Source: Desulfotomaculaceae bacterium
GTDB taxonomy: Bacteria > Bacillota > Desulfotomaculia > Desulfotomaculales > Pelotomaculaceae
Direction of reading: 5' to 3'
NCBI GenBank assembly: GCA_028709235.1
Contig: JAQVXL010000023.1
Coordinates: forward strand, 1-32,230
Length of the DNA: 32,230 nucleotides
Under the pieces are notes generated by a model. The model made no database searches, had not been told where the DNA came from, and saw only the letters and a list, made by a program, of their open reading frames with translations. Of the stretch, positions 6,440 through 14,899 are shown one piece after another; positions within the stretch are counted from its first letter, which is position 1; each line of letters starts with the position of its first letter. The translations under genes and the position numbers were made by a program.

Positions 6440-9142
6440 TTAGCTGGACGAGTTCACTTGCGGGGTGAAGGTAACGTAAAAAGTCGTGCCGGTGGGGCCG
6501 CTTTCCACCCGGATAGAGGCGTTTTGCCTTAAGGCAATGCTGTTACAGACGGCCAGGCCCAGGCCGGTGCCGGAATCCTTGGTGGTAAAGAACGGTGTGC
6601 CCATTTTTTCCAGCACATCCGGCTCGATCCCCGCGCCCTGGTCCTGTACAGCTAAAACCACTTGATCTCCCTCCATAAACGTTTTGAGGGTGATTTTCCC
6701 TCCCGGGGTCATTGCTTCCAGCCCGTTGCGGACCATGTTGAGGATCAGCTGGCGGATCTCTTTTTCGTCCAACAGCAGGTTCGGAATATCTCCCGGCGCC
6801 ATGTGCACATACATCTCTGTGCGCATGGCATCCGCCTGAATTAAGGGGTGCAGGGCTTTCAATATCTGATTGAGGTTGTGATATTTTTTGCTGACAGCCT
6901 TATTCTTTGCCAGGGAAAGGTATTCTGAAATAATTGAGTTAGCCCGGTCCAGCTCTTCGAGCATGAGGTTGTAGTATTCCCTGAATTTGCGGCATTCCTG
7001 TTTTTCCCCGAGCATTTGCAAAAACCCGCGCACGGTGGTCATGGGGTTCCTGATCTCGTGGCCGATGCCGGCAGCCATCTCTCCGATCAGGTTCATCCTT
7101 TCCAGTCGGGACATTTCCTCTTCTAACCGCTTGCGCTCGGAGATATCATTTAGCACGCTTAAAATTACCTGCTCATCGCCGAAAGGCATTATTTGCGCTG
7201 AAAAAAGCCCGATGGTGGCTTCACCGGATTTTTCACGGAAAATGCATTCCATGTTGTTTACCAGACCATTTTCTTGCAGTAATCTGATCGCCTCGGCCCG
7301 GTCCGGTTTGACCCAAAAACCGATATCGGTTACCGTACGGCCGATTATATCCTCCCGGCTGTAACCTGTAGCCTGTAAAAAACGGTTGTTAACCATAACA
7401 AAGCGGCCCTCTTGCATTGTGCTGATAAACAACAAGCTGGGGTTGTTGTCGAATATTTGGGAGAAACGCTGCTCCGACAATTTCAGCGCTTCTACAGTAT
7501 TTTTGTGGCCGGTGATGTCACGGATGGATTCAATCGCGCCTGTGACATTCCCGTCGCTGTCAAGCAGCAGGGTAGCTATACCCCACAGGTACGCGCCCTT
7601 GCCCTGGTAGGTGAAGGGGACATCTTTTTCAGTGATGAGAGTGCTGCCGCTTCTTACAAGATGATCATATTTGTCCCCGATATCTTTTTCTGGCCTCAAT
7701 AAAAGGTCAATCAGGATCGGCCTGGGTTCTCCGTAAAACGGCACGGCGTAGGCGTATTCTCCCCGGCCGAGCATCTCCTCTTTATTAACCCCGGTCATTT
7801 TCTCGATGGCCTTGTTCCAGGCGATAACTTTCCCCTCTTTATTTAATACCAGGGTGGCGTCAGGCAGAAAGTCGATAATGTCCTGGAGTTTCTGGTTGGC
7901 AGCCAGCAGTTTTCTTTCAGCCAGGATACGCTCTGAGATATCACTGCAAAAAACAGTAACCCCTATGGTTTTTCCGGTTTCTATAACGATTGGGCTGTAT
8001 ATATTCTCCCAGTAACTGCAATCCAGTTCTTCGTTGCAGTATTCCTCAATTACACTGAAGTTTTCACCTGACATGGCCCGGTTAAAATTTGCAGCTGCGT
8101 TCTCCTTGTCATCAGGGTTAGTGATATATTCGAGTGCGCTAATGCCCAGCTTGATGTCGATCTCCCAGATGTTTTTCATCATTTCATGGTAAGCTTTATT
8201 GAAAAAAATATAGCGGTAATTTGTGTCCAGGGAAAACGTCCTGATGTTCTGGGGGCTTTCTACAATTGACCTGATCAGGGCCTCGGACTGCCTTAGTTCC
8301 TCTTCAGCCTTTTTACGCTCTTCTATATCGCTGATGACTCCTATCAGCCCGGCCATCGTGCCGTCCGTATTGTAATAAGCGGCTTTGTTGATGATGGCGC
8401 TGTGCCTGACGCCGTCGCTATACAGAACGGAGGATTCATAAACCTGGACACCCAGATCTCTTAAGAGCGCTTCGTCCTTTCTATGGCATCCGTCAGCCAG
8501 GTCTAAGGGAGTTAGATCATAAATTGACTTACCCACTATTTCATTTTTATCTCTGCCCAGAACCGCTGCATAAGCTTTGTTGCAGCCCTGGTAAATACCG
8601 TTAACGTCCTTGTAATAAACAGGGCTGGGGATATTGTCTATCAGGCGCTGCAGGAAAAGTGACTGGTTCTGCAGCGCCTTCACAGCACGCTTGTATTTTG
8701 TTATGTCGGTTAAGGAAGCCACACTCTGTCTGGTCCCTGGAATCATGTTTACGGTAAGATATATTACCCTGGTTTTTCCCTGGCTGTTCACTAATTGGGT
8801 CTCGTAGTTCCTGGGGGTTGAATCAGGGTCGGCCCCTCGCAGGCGGTGGTACTCTTTCATTATCTCCTGATAATCTATTGGGAAAAATTCAGTCCATTTT
8901 TTTCTTCCTTCTATTTCTTCTTTTGAATAACCCGAAATTTTTTCAAATTCTGAGTTGACCAGGGAAATAGTATAATCTTCTTCTGTGATTAATGTCGCTG
9001 CCCCTGTGGTGTCAAAGATAGTCCGGTACCTCTCCTCTGATTCACTGAGTGCTTTTTTCACCTGTTTCCGCTTGGCTATATCCCGGAACAACTCGCGAAA
9101 AAAAGAGAACATTATATACCCCCACAGTGCATTATTTTGCAT
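6440..9142 (-). CDS. Soluble multi-PAS sensor histidine kinase (about five PAS domains, HisKA, HATPase_c)
   Basis: Repeated PAS signatures, H-box GIGHEIRNPMTTVRGFLQML, N/G boxes NMVRNGLEAM and DQGAGI...GTGLGLAVCNSI. No TM segment seen. The start may be the internal MFSFFREL. Confidence 0.92.
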   Translation of the reverse strand: MQNNALWGYIMFSFFRELFRDIAKRKQVKKALSESEERYRTIFDTTGAATLITEEDYTISLVNSEFEKISGYSKEEIEGRKKWTEFFPIDYQEIMKEYHRLRGADPDSTPRNYETQLVNSQGKTRVIYLTVNMIPGTRQSVASLTDITKYKRAVKALQNQSLFLQRLIDNIPSPVYYKDVNGIYQGCNKAYAAVLGRDKNEIVGKSIYDLTPLDLADGCHRKDEALLRDLGVQVYESSVLYSDGVRHSAIINKAAYYNTDGTMAGLIGVISDIEERKKAEEELRQSEALIRSIVESPQNIRTFSLDTNYRYIFFNKAYHEMMKNIWEIDIKLGISALEYITNPDDKENAAANFNRAMSGENFSVIEEYCNEELDCSYWENIYSPIVIETGKTIGVTVFCSDISERILAERKLLAANQKLQDIIDFLPDATLVLNKEGKVIAWNKAIEKMTGVNKEEMLGRGEYAYAVPFYGEPRPILIDLLLRPEKDIGDKYDHLVRSGSTLITEKDVPFTYQGKGAYLWGIATLLLDSDGNVTGAIESIRDITGHKNTVEALKLSEQRFSQIFDNNPSLLFISTMQEGRFVMVNNRFLQATGYSREDIIGRTVTDIGFWVKPDRAEAIRLLQENGLVNNMECIFREKSGEATIGLFSAQIMPFGDEQVILSVLNDISERKRLEEEMSRLERMNLIGEMAAGIGHEIRNPMTTVRGFLQMLGEKQECRKFREYYNLMLEELDRANSIISEYLSLAKNKAVSKKYHNLNQILKALHPLIQADAMRTEMYVHMAPGDIPNLLLDEKEIRQLILNMVRNGLEAMTPGGKITLKTFMEGDQVVLAVQDQGAGIEPDVLEKMGTPFFTTKDSGTGLGLAVCNSIALRQNASIRVESGPTGTTFYVTFTPQVNSSS

Positions 9143-9307
9143 AATTTATCCTTAATTCAACATTATTCAACTTTAAATGAATATTACCTTCTAAAGATGT
9201 AATATAATGTTTTATTAAGGTGAGTTTTGTTGAGAAGTTATTAATAATATAAGATATGGATAGAGGAAAGCATATCAGGCTAGAATTATGGAAGTGGAGG
9301 TGGCTGG

Positions 9308-10642
9308 ATGGCCGTTATCTCTTTGCCCCGGACAACCCTGCTGGTGCTATGCGGTGTGCCGGGCTGCGGCAAAACAACGTTTGCCCGGCGATATTTAAAG
9401 CACTCGGCGATCGTGTCCTCGGATCAGTGCCGGGTCATGGTAAGCGATTCTGAAACAAATATGGCCGCTTCCAGTGAAGCCTTCAGGCTTTTTCGCCATA
9501 TTATAGAGCGCCGCCTTTCCCTCGGCCGGTTCACGGTGGCCGATTCTACCGCGCTGACGAAAAGGGCTCGCCGGGATCTCCTGCGGCTCGGCAGGAAGTA
9601 CAGCTTCAACGTCACCCTGCTCATTTTTGCTGTGCCGGCGGACGTCTGCCTGGCCAGGAACGCCGGCAGGGAACGGCGGGTGGCCCAGGTGGTGATCACC
9701 AGGATGCTGCAGGATCTTCGACGCACAATAAAATCTGCCCCTGATGAAGGCTTCGGTGATGTGCACATAATTTCTGAAGCAGACATTATTAACTCACCTT
9801 TTACCATCAAGGTTAACAGCCATGAGGTAACCCTGCCGGGACCCTTTGATATTATCGGCGATGTGCACGGCTGCTATGATGAACTGGTTATGTTATTGCA
9901 AAAGCTGGGTTACCGGCAGCGGTTCAATTATTATACTCACCCTGCCGCGCGAAAGGCTGTCTTTCTCGGAGACCTCACCGACCGGGGTCCCCGCAACCTG
10001 GACACCTTCTGGCTGGTGAAAAACATGGTGGATTCGGACAACGCTTTATATGTGCCGGGGAACCACTGCCGCAAGCTTTCCCGTTACCTGGAGGGGAAAA
10101 ATGTTAAAATCGCCAACGGCCTTGAACAGACTATTGCTGAAATAAATGAGCTGCCGCCGGATGAAAGAGATGGTTTCAGGGAAGAGTTTTTAAGCTTGTA
10201 CCGCGAAGCGCCGCCGTATTTTATCCTGGACCGGGGCAGGTTGGTAGTTTCTCATGGCGGTATTAAGGAGGAAATGATCGGGGAGGTCACAGACAGGATT
10301 AGAGACTGCTGCTTATTTGGCGATGTCAGCGGAGAGGTAACAGCAGAAGGTTTTCCGGTAAGGCGGGACTGGGCTAAAGACTACAGCGGGAAAGCCCTGG
10401 TGGTATACGGCCATAACCCCGTTCCGGAAGCGGTTTTTGTAAACAACACCATCGACATTGACCAGGGGTGCGTCATGGGTGGCATATTATCTGCCCTGCG
10501 TTACCCGGAACGGGAGATAGTGCAGGCGCCGGCAGTGGCTGTGTACTACGATAGGGCTGGTTTTGCCAGCGAAAACCAGGCCCTGCGCAGACAGAATGAG
10601 CTTTGCCGGCAAGCTTCACCAAGGGAGCAAGTTGTTTACTAA
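9308..10642 (+). CDS. Pnkp-like polynucleotide kinase / metallophosphatase (two-domain, no ligase domain)
   Basis: P-loop GVPGCGKTTFARRYL, SSDQCR, DSTALTKRARRDLL kinase motifs; phosphatase motifs FDIIGDVHGCYDEL, GDLTDRGP, GNH, SHGGI, GHNPV. Confidence 0.85.
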   Translation: MAVISLPRTTLLVLCGVPGCGKTTFARRYLKHSAIVSSDQCRVMVSDSETNMAASSEAFRLFRHIIERRLSLGRFTVADSTALTKRARRDLLRLGRKYSFNVTLLIFAVPADVCLARNAGRERRVAQVVITRMLQDLRRTIKSAPDEGFGDVHIISEADIINSPFTIKVNSHEVTLPGPFDIIGDVHGCYDELVMLLQKLGYRQRFNYYTHPAARKAVFLGDLTDRGPRNLDTFWLVKNMVDSDNALYVPGNHCRKLSRYLEGKNVKIANGLEQTIAEINELPPDERDGFREEFLSLYREAPPYFILDRGRLVVSHGGIKEEMIGEVTDRIRDCCLFGDVSGEVTAEGFPVRRDWAKDYSGKALVVYGHNPVPEAVFVNNTIDIDQGCVMGGILSALRYPEREIVQAPAVAVYYDRAGFASENQALRRQNELCRQASPREQVVY

Positions 10643-10690
10643 TATATGACAATGTGCCGCTTTGCTCTCATTTGGCGTCATGAAGTGTAG

Positions 10691-10708
10691 GGCGGGATTT
10701 AACCCGCC
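10691..10708. terminator. Hairpin GGCGGG-ATTTAA-CCCGCC between convergent genes
   Basis: Perfect 6-bp GC stem in the convergent intergenic region; no clear U-run. Confidence 0.35.
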
Positions 10709-10716
10709 ATTCCAAT

Positions 10717-10768
10717 CGGGGACATTCCTCGACCCTAAAAGCTATCCCCAAACAGAAGTGTGTCCCCG
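10717..10768. repeat. REP-like palindromic element (CGGGGACA ... TGTCCCCG)
   Basis: 8-bp terminal inverted repeats at 10717-10724 and 10761-10768 in intergenic DNA. Resembles GGGGACA/TGTCCCC palindromes dispersed in Clostridia, often associated with RAYT (Y1) transposases. Confidence 0.5.
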
Positions 10769-10809
10769 TTCCGCTCACCGGCTGCAGCCGTATCTGCAAT
10801 TTTCACGTT

Positions 10810-13038
10810 TCACGTCTCAATAAGGGGGCTTTTTTCTCCCGTATGGAAAATCGTCAACCTGTGCAGCGCCCTTGTGCAAATAATGTATAGCAGTTTTTGA
10901 TCCAGTTCGCTGTTAAAATTATCGCTGGAGACATTGCCGGCCAGCACCACGTCAAATTCCAGGCCTTTCGCCAGGTAAGAGGGAATGACTATCGCTCCTT
11001 TTTCAATCTCGCCGCTGCCGGAGGTCACCAGCTTGATATTAACTTTGTCTTTTAGTCTGCTGTGCAGTTTTTCCGCCTCGGCCGCGGTTTTGCAGATAAC
11101 AGCGACTGACTCGTATCCCCTGCCGGCCGCATCAGCTATTTCTCTAATGATGGCTCTGTCATATTTATCCAGGGTGTCCTTTGACACAACGACAGGTTCA
11201 GTTTCGTGCCTTTCAAAGGGAATAAAATTCTGCCTGTCGCCCAGGATCTTCTGGTTGAAACTGTTTATTTCGTAGGAAGAGCGGTAGCCTTTGTTCAGGA
11301 TTACTTTTGCCGACTTTCTTTTGCTCATTATCTCAATAATATGATCATAAAGCGCCAGGCTGACGTCTTTATCTATGGCCTGGTGTATGTCACCCAGCAC
11401 AGTAAACCGGGCCTCGCCAAACAGGAGTTTGAAAATTTCGTAATGGATTAGATCATAATCCTGGGCTTCGTCAATCACTACCTGACTGATCCCGGAAAAG
11501 GCGGAGCTGCCCTCCAGCCTGAGCTTTAGATATAAGAGGGGGGCGCAGTCCTCATAAAAGACCGTGCCGCCGGCCAGGTTATCCCTGGTCATGGCGATTA
11601 TTTCGCCGATATTGTCGGGTAGCTGCAGGCCTGAGGCCAGCCTGGCGAAAAGTTCGTCATTTAAAAAAAGCGTCCGGTAGAGGCTGAGGTAGTCAACCTC
11701 GGTGTACCTGTGGATGCGGTTAACGAAGGAGCGGGATTTTTTTATTGAAAGCAGCCGGCTGAATGGTTTAATTTCCAGCTCGTGGCCATCAGTTTGGGCG
11801 ACAAACTCCTCAATCTTCTTAAGCCTTTTTTTGCGTAAGGGTTGAACCTTTTCCAAAATAATATTTTCAATTCTTTTCAGCCTTTTGGCTATGGGCATGA
11901 TGGTTTTGTCTTTTATAAACATGTTCTTTAACTGCTGCCTGGTCATGAGGATTTTCCCGTCAAAGTAGATATCCTCAAAGTCGATCATATTGTTTTCGCA
12001 ATGGCTGATCAAACGGTCCAAAATGTGCGCAAATTGCCGCGAGCCTTTGAACGCGATACCCCGCATCCTCAAGTTGTCCTGGTTTTGCGCAGAGATCATA
12101 GATTCAAGCTGCTGGCTGCGGCTCTCGGTTTTCAGCCTGCCGTCCAGGAGTTTTAGCGCGATGTCTTCAAATGTGGTCTGTAACGTGTTTTCTTCACCCA
12201 GTTCGGGCAGGACGCTGGAGATGTATTTGCTGAAAATGTTATTGGGGGATAGGATTAAAATATTGTTGGATTTTAGATTTGAGTTCAGCCCGTGATAAAG
12301 CAGAAAAGCGATCCGGTGCAGGGCTACTGAAGTTTTACCGCTGCCGGCCACGCCTTGTACGATCAGCAGTTCATTTTCAGTGTCCCTGATAATAGCATCC
12401 TGCTCTTTTTGTATGGTTTCCACAATATAGCGCATCCTGGCGGATGCTTTGCCGCGCAGCGCTTCCTGCAGTATTTCGTCGTTGATGCCGACGCGGCAGT
12501 CAAAAAAGTACTGGAGCTGGGCGTCTTGAATTTTGTACTGTCTTTTCAGTGTTACTTCCCCTGAGATTGTTCCAGCAGGGGCTTGATATGAAGCCCTCCC
12601 CGGCTCAAACTGGTAAAAAATGCTTGAAATTGGGGCGCGCCAGTCGTATACATAAAAACTGCTTGTTTTGGAATCAACCACGTTATGCAGTCCGATGTAT
12701 ATTTTTTCAGTGTCGGGCCAGCCGTCTTCGTGAAAATCAAATCTGCCGAAGTAAGGGGATAGCAGCATTTTCCTGTATTTTTCGAGCCGCTGCGATGTAT
12801 TGCCGTAATTAGCGGATTGGCTGTCAAGTTCCGCGAGGTAATGGGTAATTTCTGTAAGCCTGGCGAAGTCGTTGGAAAAATGGACAGTGTTTTCCCACAT
12901 ATCTTTTCTTAAAGATATCAGGTCGCTCTTCTGCCGGGACAGAGCATCAAGCATGTTCTCTATTTCTTGCCTGAGAAATGATAATGTTTTTTCAAGGTTG
13001 TCCTGCTCTTCCTGGAGCTGTATCTGGTAGTCACTCAC
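10810..13038 (-). CDS. helD: HelD-like UvrD-family helicase (RNA polymerase recycling type)
   Basis: N-terminal coiled coil; Walker A IVQGVAGSGKTSVALHRIAFLLY; DEAQDY; YRSSYEINSF; SYLAKGLEFDVV motifs. Confidence 0.88.
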   Translation of the reverse strand: MSDYQIQLQEEQDNLEKTLSFLRQEIENMLDALSRQKSDLISLRKDMWENTVHFSNDFARLTEITHYLAELDSQSANYGNTSQRLEKYRKMLLSPYFGRFDFHEDGWPDTEKIYIGLHNVVDSKTSSFYVYDWRAPISSIFYQFEPGRASYQAPAGTISGEVTLKRQYKIQDAQLQYFFDCRVGINDEILQEALRGKASARMRYIVETIQKEQDAIIRDTENELLIVQGVAGSGKTSVALHRIAFLLYHGLNSNLKSNNILILSPNNIFSKYISSVLPELGEENTLQTTFEDIALKLLDGRLKTESRSQQLESMISAQNQDNLRMRGIAFKGSRQFAHILDRLISHCENNMIDFEDIYFDGKILMTRQQLKNMFIKDKTIMPIAKRLKRIENIILEKVQPLRKKRLKKIEEFVAQTDGHELEIKPFSRLLSIKKSRSFVNRIHRYTEVDYLSLYRTLFLNDELFARLASGLQLPDNIGEIIAMTRDNLAGGTVFYEDCAPLLYLKLRLEGSSAFSGISQVVIDEAQDYDLIHYEIFKLLFGEARFTVLGDIHQAIDKDVSLALYDHIIEIMSKRKSAKVILNKGYRSSYEINSFNQKILGDRQNFIPFERHETEPVVVSKDTLDKYDRAIIREIADAAGRGYESVAVICKTAAEAEKLHSRLKDKVNIKLVTSGSGEIEKGAIVIPSYLAKGLEFDVVLAGNVSSDNFNSELDQKLLYIICTRALHRLTIFHTGEKSPLIET

Positions 13039-13190
13039 ATGATCACATCCGGCTTCATCTTTTATATAAAATATAATTATATTATAAGATGCTGCTTAAG
13101 TAAAGAACAGCAGCTCGCTCGCCACAGGGGGGACGGGTCTTACTATTGCATTTAAACTCTGTCTTAAGACTGCCCGATAATATTATTAAA

Positions 13191-13358
13191 TTATATTATA
13201 GAGACTTTAAAGGCTTTGTAATAACCTGAAACCGCCGAAAAGGCGGTTTCAGTAATAAATAGGCAGCATACCGGACAGAGCACGACGCCGTCAGCCCCAG
13301 GCTGTTCCCTCATTATAAAGGATACCTGACAAGCCGGGCAGAATATTTTATTTGTCAT
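13191..13358 (-). CDS. Small zinc-ribbon-like protein (about 55 aa)
   Basis: Manual minus-strand translation MTNKIFCPACQVSFIMREQPGADGVVLCPVCCLFITETAFSAVSGYYKAFKVSII; CPxC...CPVC spacing. Starts inside the end of the glutaredoxin remnant. Its C-terminus overlaps a hairpin, so the extent is uncertain. Confidence 0.4.
   Translation of the reverse strand: MTNKIFCPACQVSFIMREQPGADGVVLCPVCCLFITETAFSAVSGYYKAFKVSII
13226..13252. terminator. Hairpin CTGAAACCGCC-GAAAA-GGCGGTTTCAG
   Basis: Perfect 11-bp inverted repeat. Confidence 0.5.
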
Positions 13359-13575
13359 TTTTCAGCGCCTCTGCAAATTCATCAGGTCTATGGCCTACGA
13401 TAACTTCCTCGCCGATTACGGCAACCGGAAAGATAGCGTCACCGGTCAGCTTTTCGATTTCTTCCACTCTCTTGTCTCTTTCTTCCCCCCCCCAGCCGGT
13501 CTACCTCGATAAGCTCAAAAGGAACCTGCTTAACACCTCGCTTTGATTTAATAAAATGATCATAAAATCAAGAGC
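13348..13575 (-). pseudogene. Glutaredoxin-like remnant (N-terminal CxxC region absent; frameshift at C9/G9 tract)
   Basis: Minus strand: FIKSKRGVKQVPFELIEVDRL then, after a frame change at the G9 run (13485-13493), EERDKRVEEIEKLTGDAIFPVAVIGEEVIVGHRPDEFAEALKNDK*. Typical glutaredoxin C-terminal half (TGDAIFPVAVIG, VGHRPDEF). Confidence 0.7.
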
Positions 13576-13640
13576 CATCTCTCGAGTGTATATTAATTGA
13601 TAAATATGATGAAGTTATTAACAAATTGTTAAAATTATTT

Positions 13641-13680
13641 TCTATTTAAAAACCGCCGATTTGGCGGTTTTTTAAATAGA
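13641..13680. terminator. Bidirectional-type intrinsic terminator (TCTATTTAAAAACCGCC-GATTT-GGCGGTTTTTTAAATAGA)
   Basis: About 17-bp near-perfect palindrome with A/T tracts on both sides, just downstream of the minus-strand spore-protein genes. Confidence 0.8.
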
Positions 13681-13683
13681 ATG

Positions 13684-14379
13684 CTATTTTTTTTCCTGCT
13701 CCTTATTTTTTTTAGCATCAGCAGGAGCCGCTGGTGGCGTCGAAGCGGCAGCATCTGGTCCGGCATTAGTTGCGTCACCGGTTGCGGAGTTGGCGCCGGC
13801 ACTCAGTTCCGGGAAAAAAATGGGGGCACCGGGGCCCATACCCATGCCGGGGCCCATACCCATGCCGGGGCCCATACCCATGCCGGGGCCCATACCCATG
13901 CCGGGGCCCATACCGGGACCACCAAAGGTATCAGACCCGATATTTACACCGGGACTGCTCCCAATAGATGGCCCAATGCCGATACCGGGTCCGACCCCTA
14001 CGCCGGGACTAACAGGGCAGGGATTACCGCCGTTAACCGGGCAGGGCAGGCCGGGGCAAAAACCAGGGCAGGTCACACCGGGATGAAACTGGCAATCTCC
14101 TCCCATAACAGGGTTGAAGCCCATTTCCGGACTCAGGCCAGGGCAGGGAATGCCGGGCTGGCAGCCAGCTTCAGGGGAAATCTGTGTGCATGTGTCACAT
14201 GTACTGCAGAGGACATTATTCCAAAACTTTGCCGCACCCAATTTCTCATCTATCAGGTGCAGGACCATCATCCTGGCCTCCTCATTTGGGGCTAGCGCGG
14301 CCAATCGGGCCAGGTGGCAGATTTGCTGCAATTCTGCGTTCAATATTTGTCTGACATTATTACACCATGTTGACATCAC
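13684..14379 (-). CDS. Probable spore-associated protein: helical N-terminal half, Cys-rich segment, collagen-like/GPGMGM-rich C-terminus
   Basis: AELQQICHLARLAALAPNEEARMMVLHLIDEKLGAAKFWNNVL resembles half of a ferritin-like bundle; then a Cys/Pro/Gly-rich region and (GPGMGM)n. GGAGGT SD upstream on the minus strand. Confidence 0.6.
   Translation of the reverse strand: MMSTWCNNVRQILNAELQQICHLARLAALAPNEEARMMVLHLIDEKLGAAKFWNNVLCSTCDTCTQISPEAGCQPGIPCPGLSPEMGFNPVMGGDCQFHPGVTCPGFCPGLPCPVNGGNPCPVSPGVGVGPGIGIGPSIGSSPGVNIGSDTFGGPGMGPGMGMGPGMGMGPGMGMGPGMGMGPGAPIFFPELSAGANSATGDATNAGPDAAASTPPAAPADAKKNKEQEKK
13831..13914. repeat. Tandem repeat: 4 perfect copies of 18-bp GGGGCCCATACCCATGCC plus a 12-bp partial copy
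   Basis: Direct reading: units at 13831, 13849, 13867 and 13885, partial at 13903. Confidence 0.97.
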
Positions 14380-14402
14380 AATAACCTCCTTAATATAAAT
14401 AT

Positions 14403-14744
14403 CTATTCTTCTTCATTATTTTCAGCCGCGGCGAAAAAACTTGGCGGCATAAATGGGTGCTTCATGGGCGGCGGGTTGCCAGGTGTAATAGGCATGGCAA
14501 CTCCTATGCCGTAAGCGGCCGCAATATCGTTCAGAGTTGCGGCGTGGTTCTCAGCGGCCATTTGTGTGGTCATCCGCCGCAGACAGGGTGTGGGAGCGCA
14601 TTGGGCCAGCACAGTATACAGCGCCCCCTTATTTTGTTCCCACATGGTAATGGCGTTGAGTAGTGCGCGCGCATCCATAGGACACATATCTGTCATGTGG
14701 TTGCTTGTCATGGCTTCCGCATTGGCATCGGTTTTATTATCCAT
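14403..14744 (-). CDS. Probable spore-associated helical protein, co-oriented with the GPGMGM protein
   Basis: MDNKTDANAEAMTSNHMTDMCPMDARALLNAITMWEQNKGALYTVLAQCAPTPCLRRMTTQMAAENHAATLNDIAAAYGIG...; ferritin-like half-bundle style helices; same direction and adjacent to the next gene. Confidence 0.55.
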   Translation of the reverse strand: MDNKTDANAEAMTSNHMTDMCPMDARALLNAITMWEQNKGALYTVLAQCAPTPCLRRMTTQMAAENHAATLNDIAAAYGIGVAMPITPGNPPPMKHPFMPPSFFAAAENNEEE

Positions 14745-14864
14745 ATTCTGTATTCCCCCTGATCACTTTTTTACATAGTATGTAAAAATAATTATTGTGG
14801 TTACAATTTCCATAGATCAGCCCTTTTTCTGCGAACTATAATGATGGATAGAACAAATTAGAAC

Positions 14865-14893
14865 TTGACATATTTAGGGGTTTTTTGTATACT
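14865..14893 (+). promoter_or_regulatory. Sigma-A promoter TTGACA-N17-TATACT
   Basis: TTGACA 14865-14870, TATACT 14888-14893, 17-nt spacer, directly upstream of the T-box leader. Confidence 0.88.
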
Positions 14894-14899
14894 GAAAAA

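Noticed and set aside
10810-13038. HelD-like helicase plus Pnkp-like protein as a joint defence system
   Set aside because: The genes are convergent with a REP-like element between them, so they are not an operon. HelD is a common housekeeping RNAP-recycling factor in Firmicutes.
13120-13180. Possible third REP-like element (GGGGGGACGGGTCTT ... AAGACTGCCCG)
   Set aside because: Only a weak, mismatched inverted repeat; not enough to call without a genome-wide copy search.
13831-13914. Short regularly repeated units as a possible CRISPR array
   Set aside because: The 18-bp units are contiguous with no spacers and encode GPGMGM in frame on the minus strand; it is a coding tandem repeat.
13681-14295. 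204-aa plus-strand ORF (and 13770..13967, 13790..14086) as a repetitive protein
   Set aside because: These are antisense to the GPGMGM protein, which has an SD, a plausible start and a helical domain. The long antisense frames result from repeat composition.
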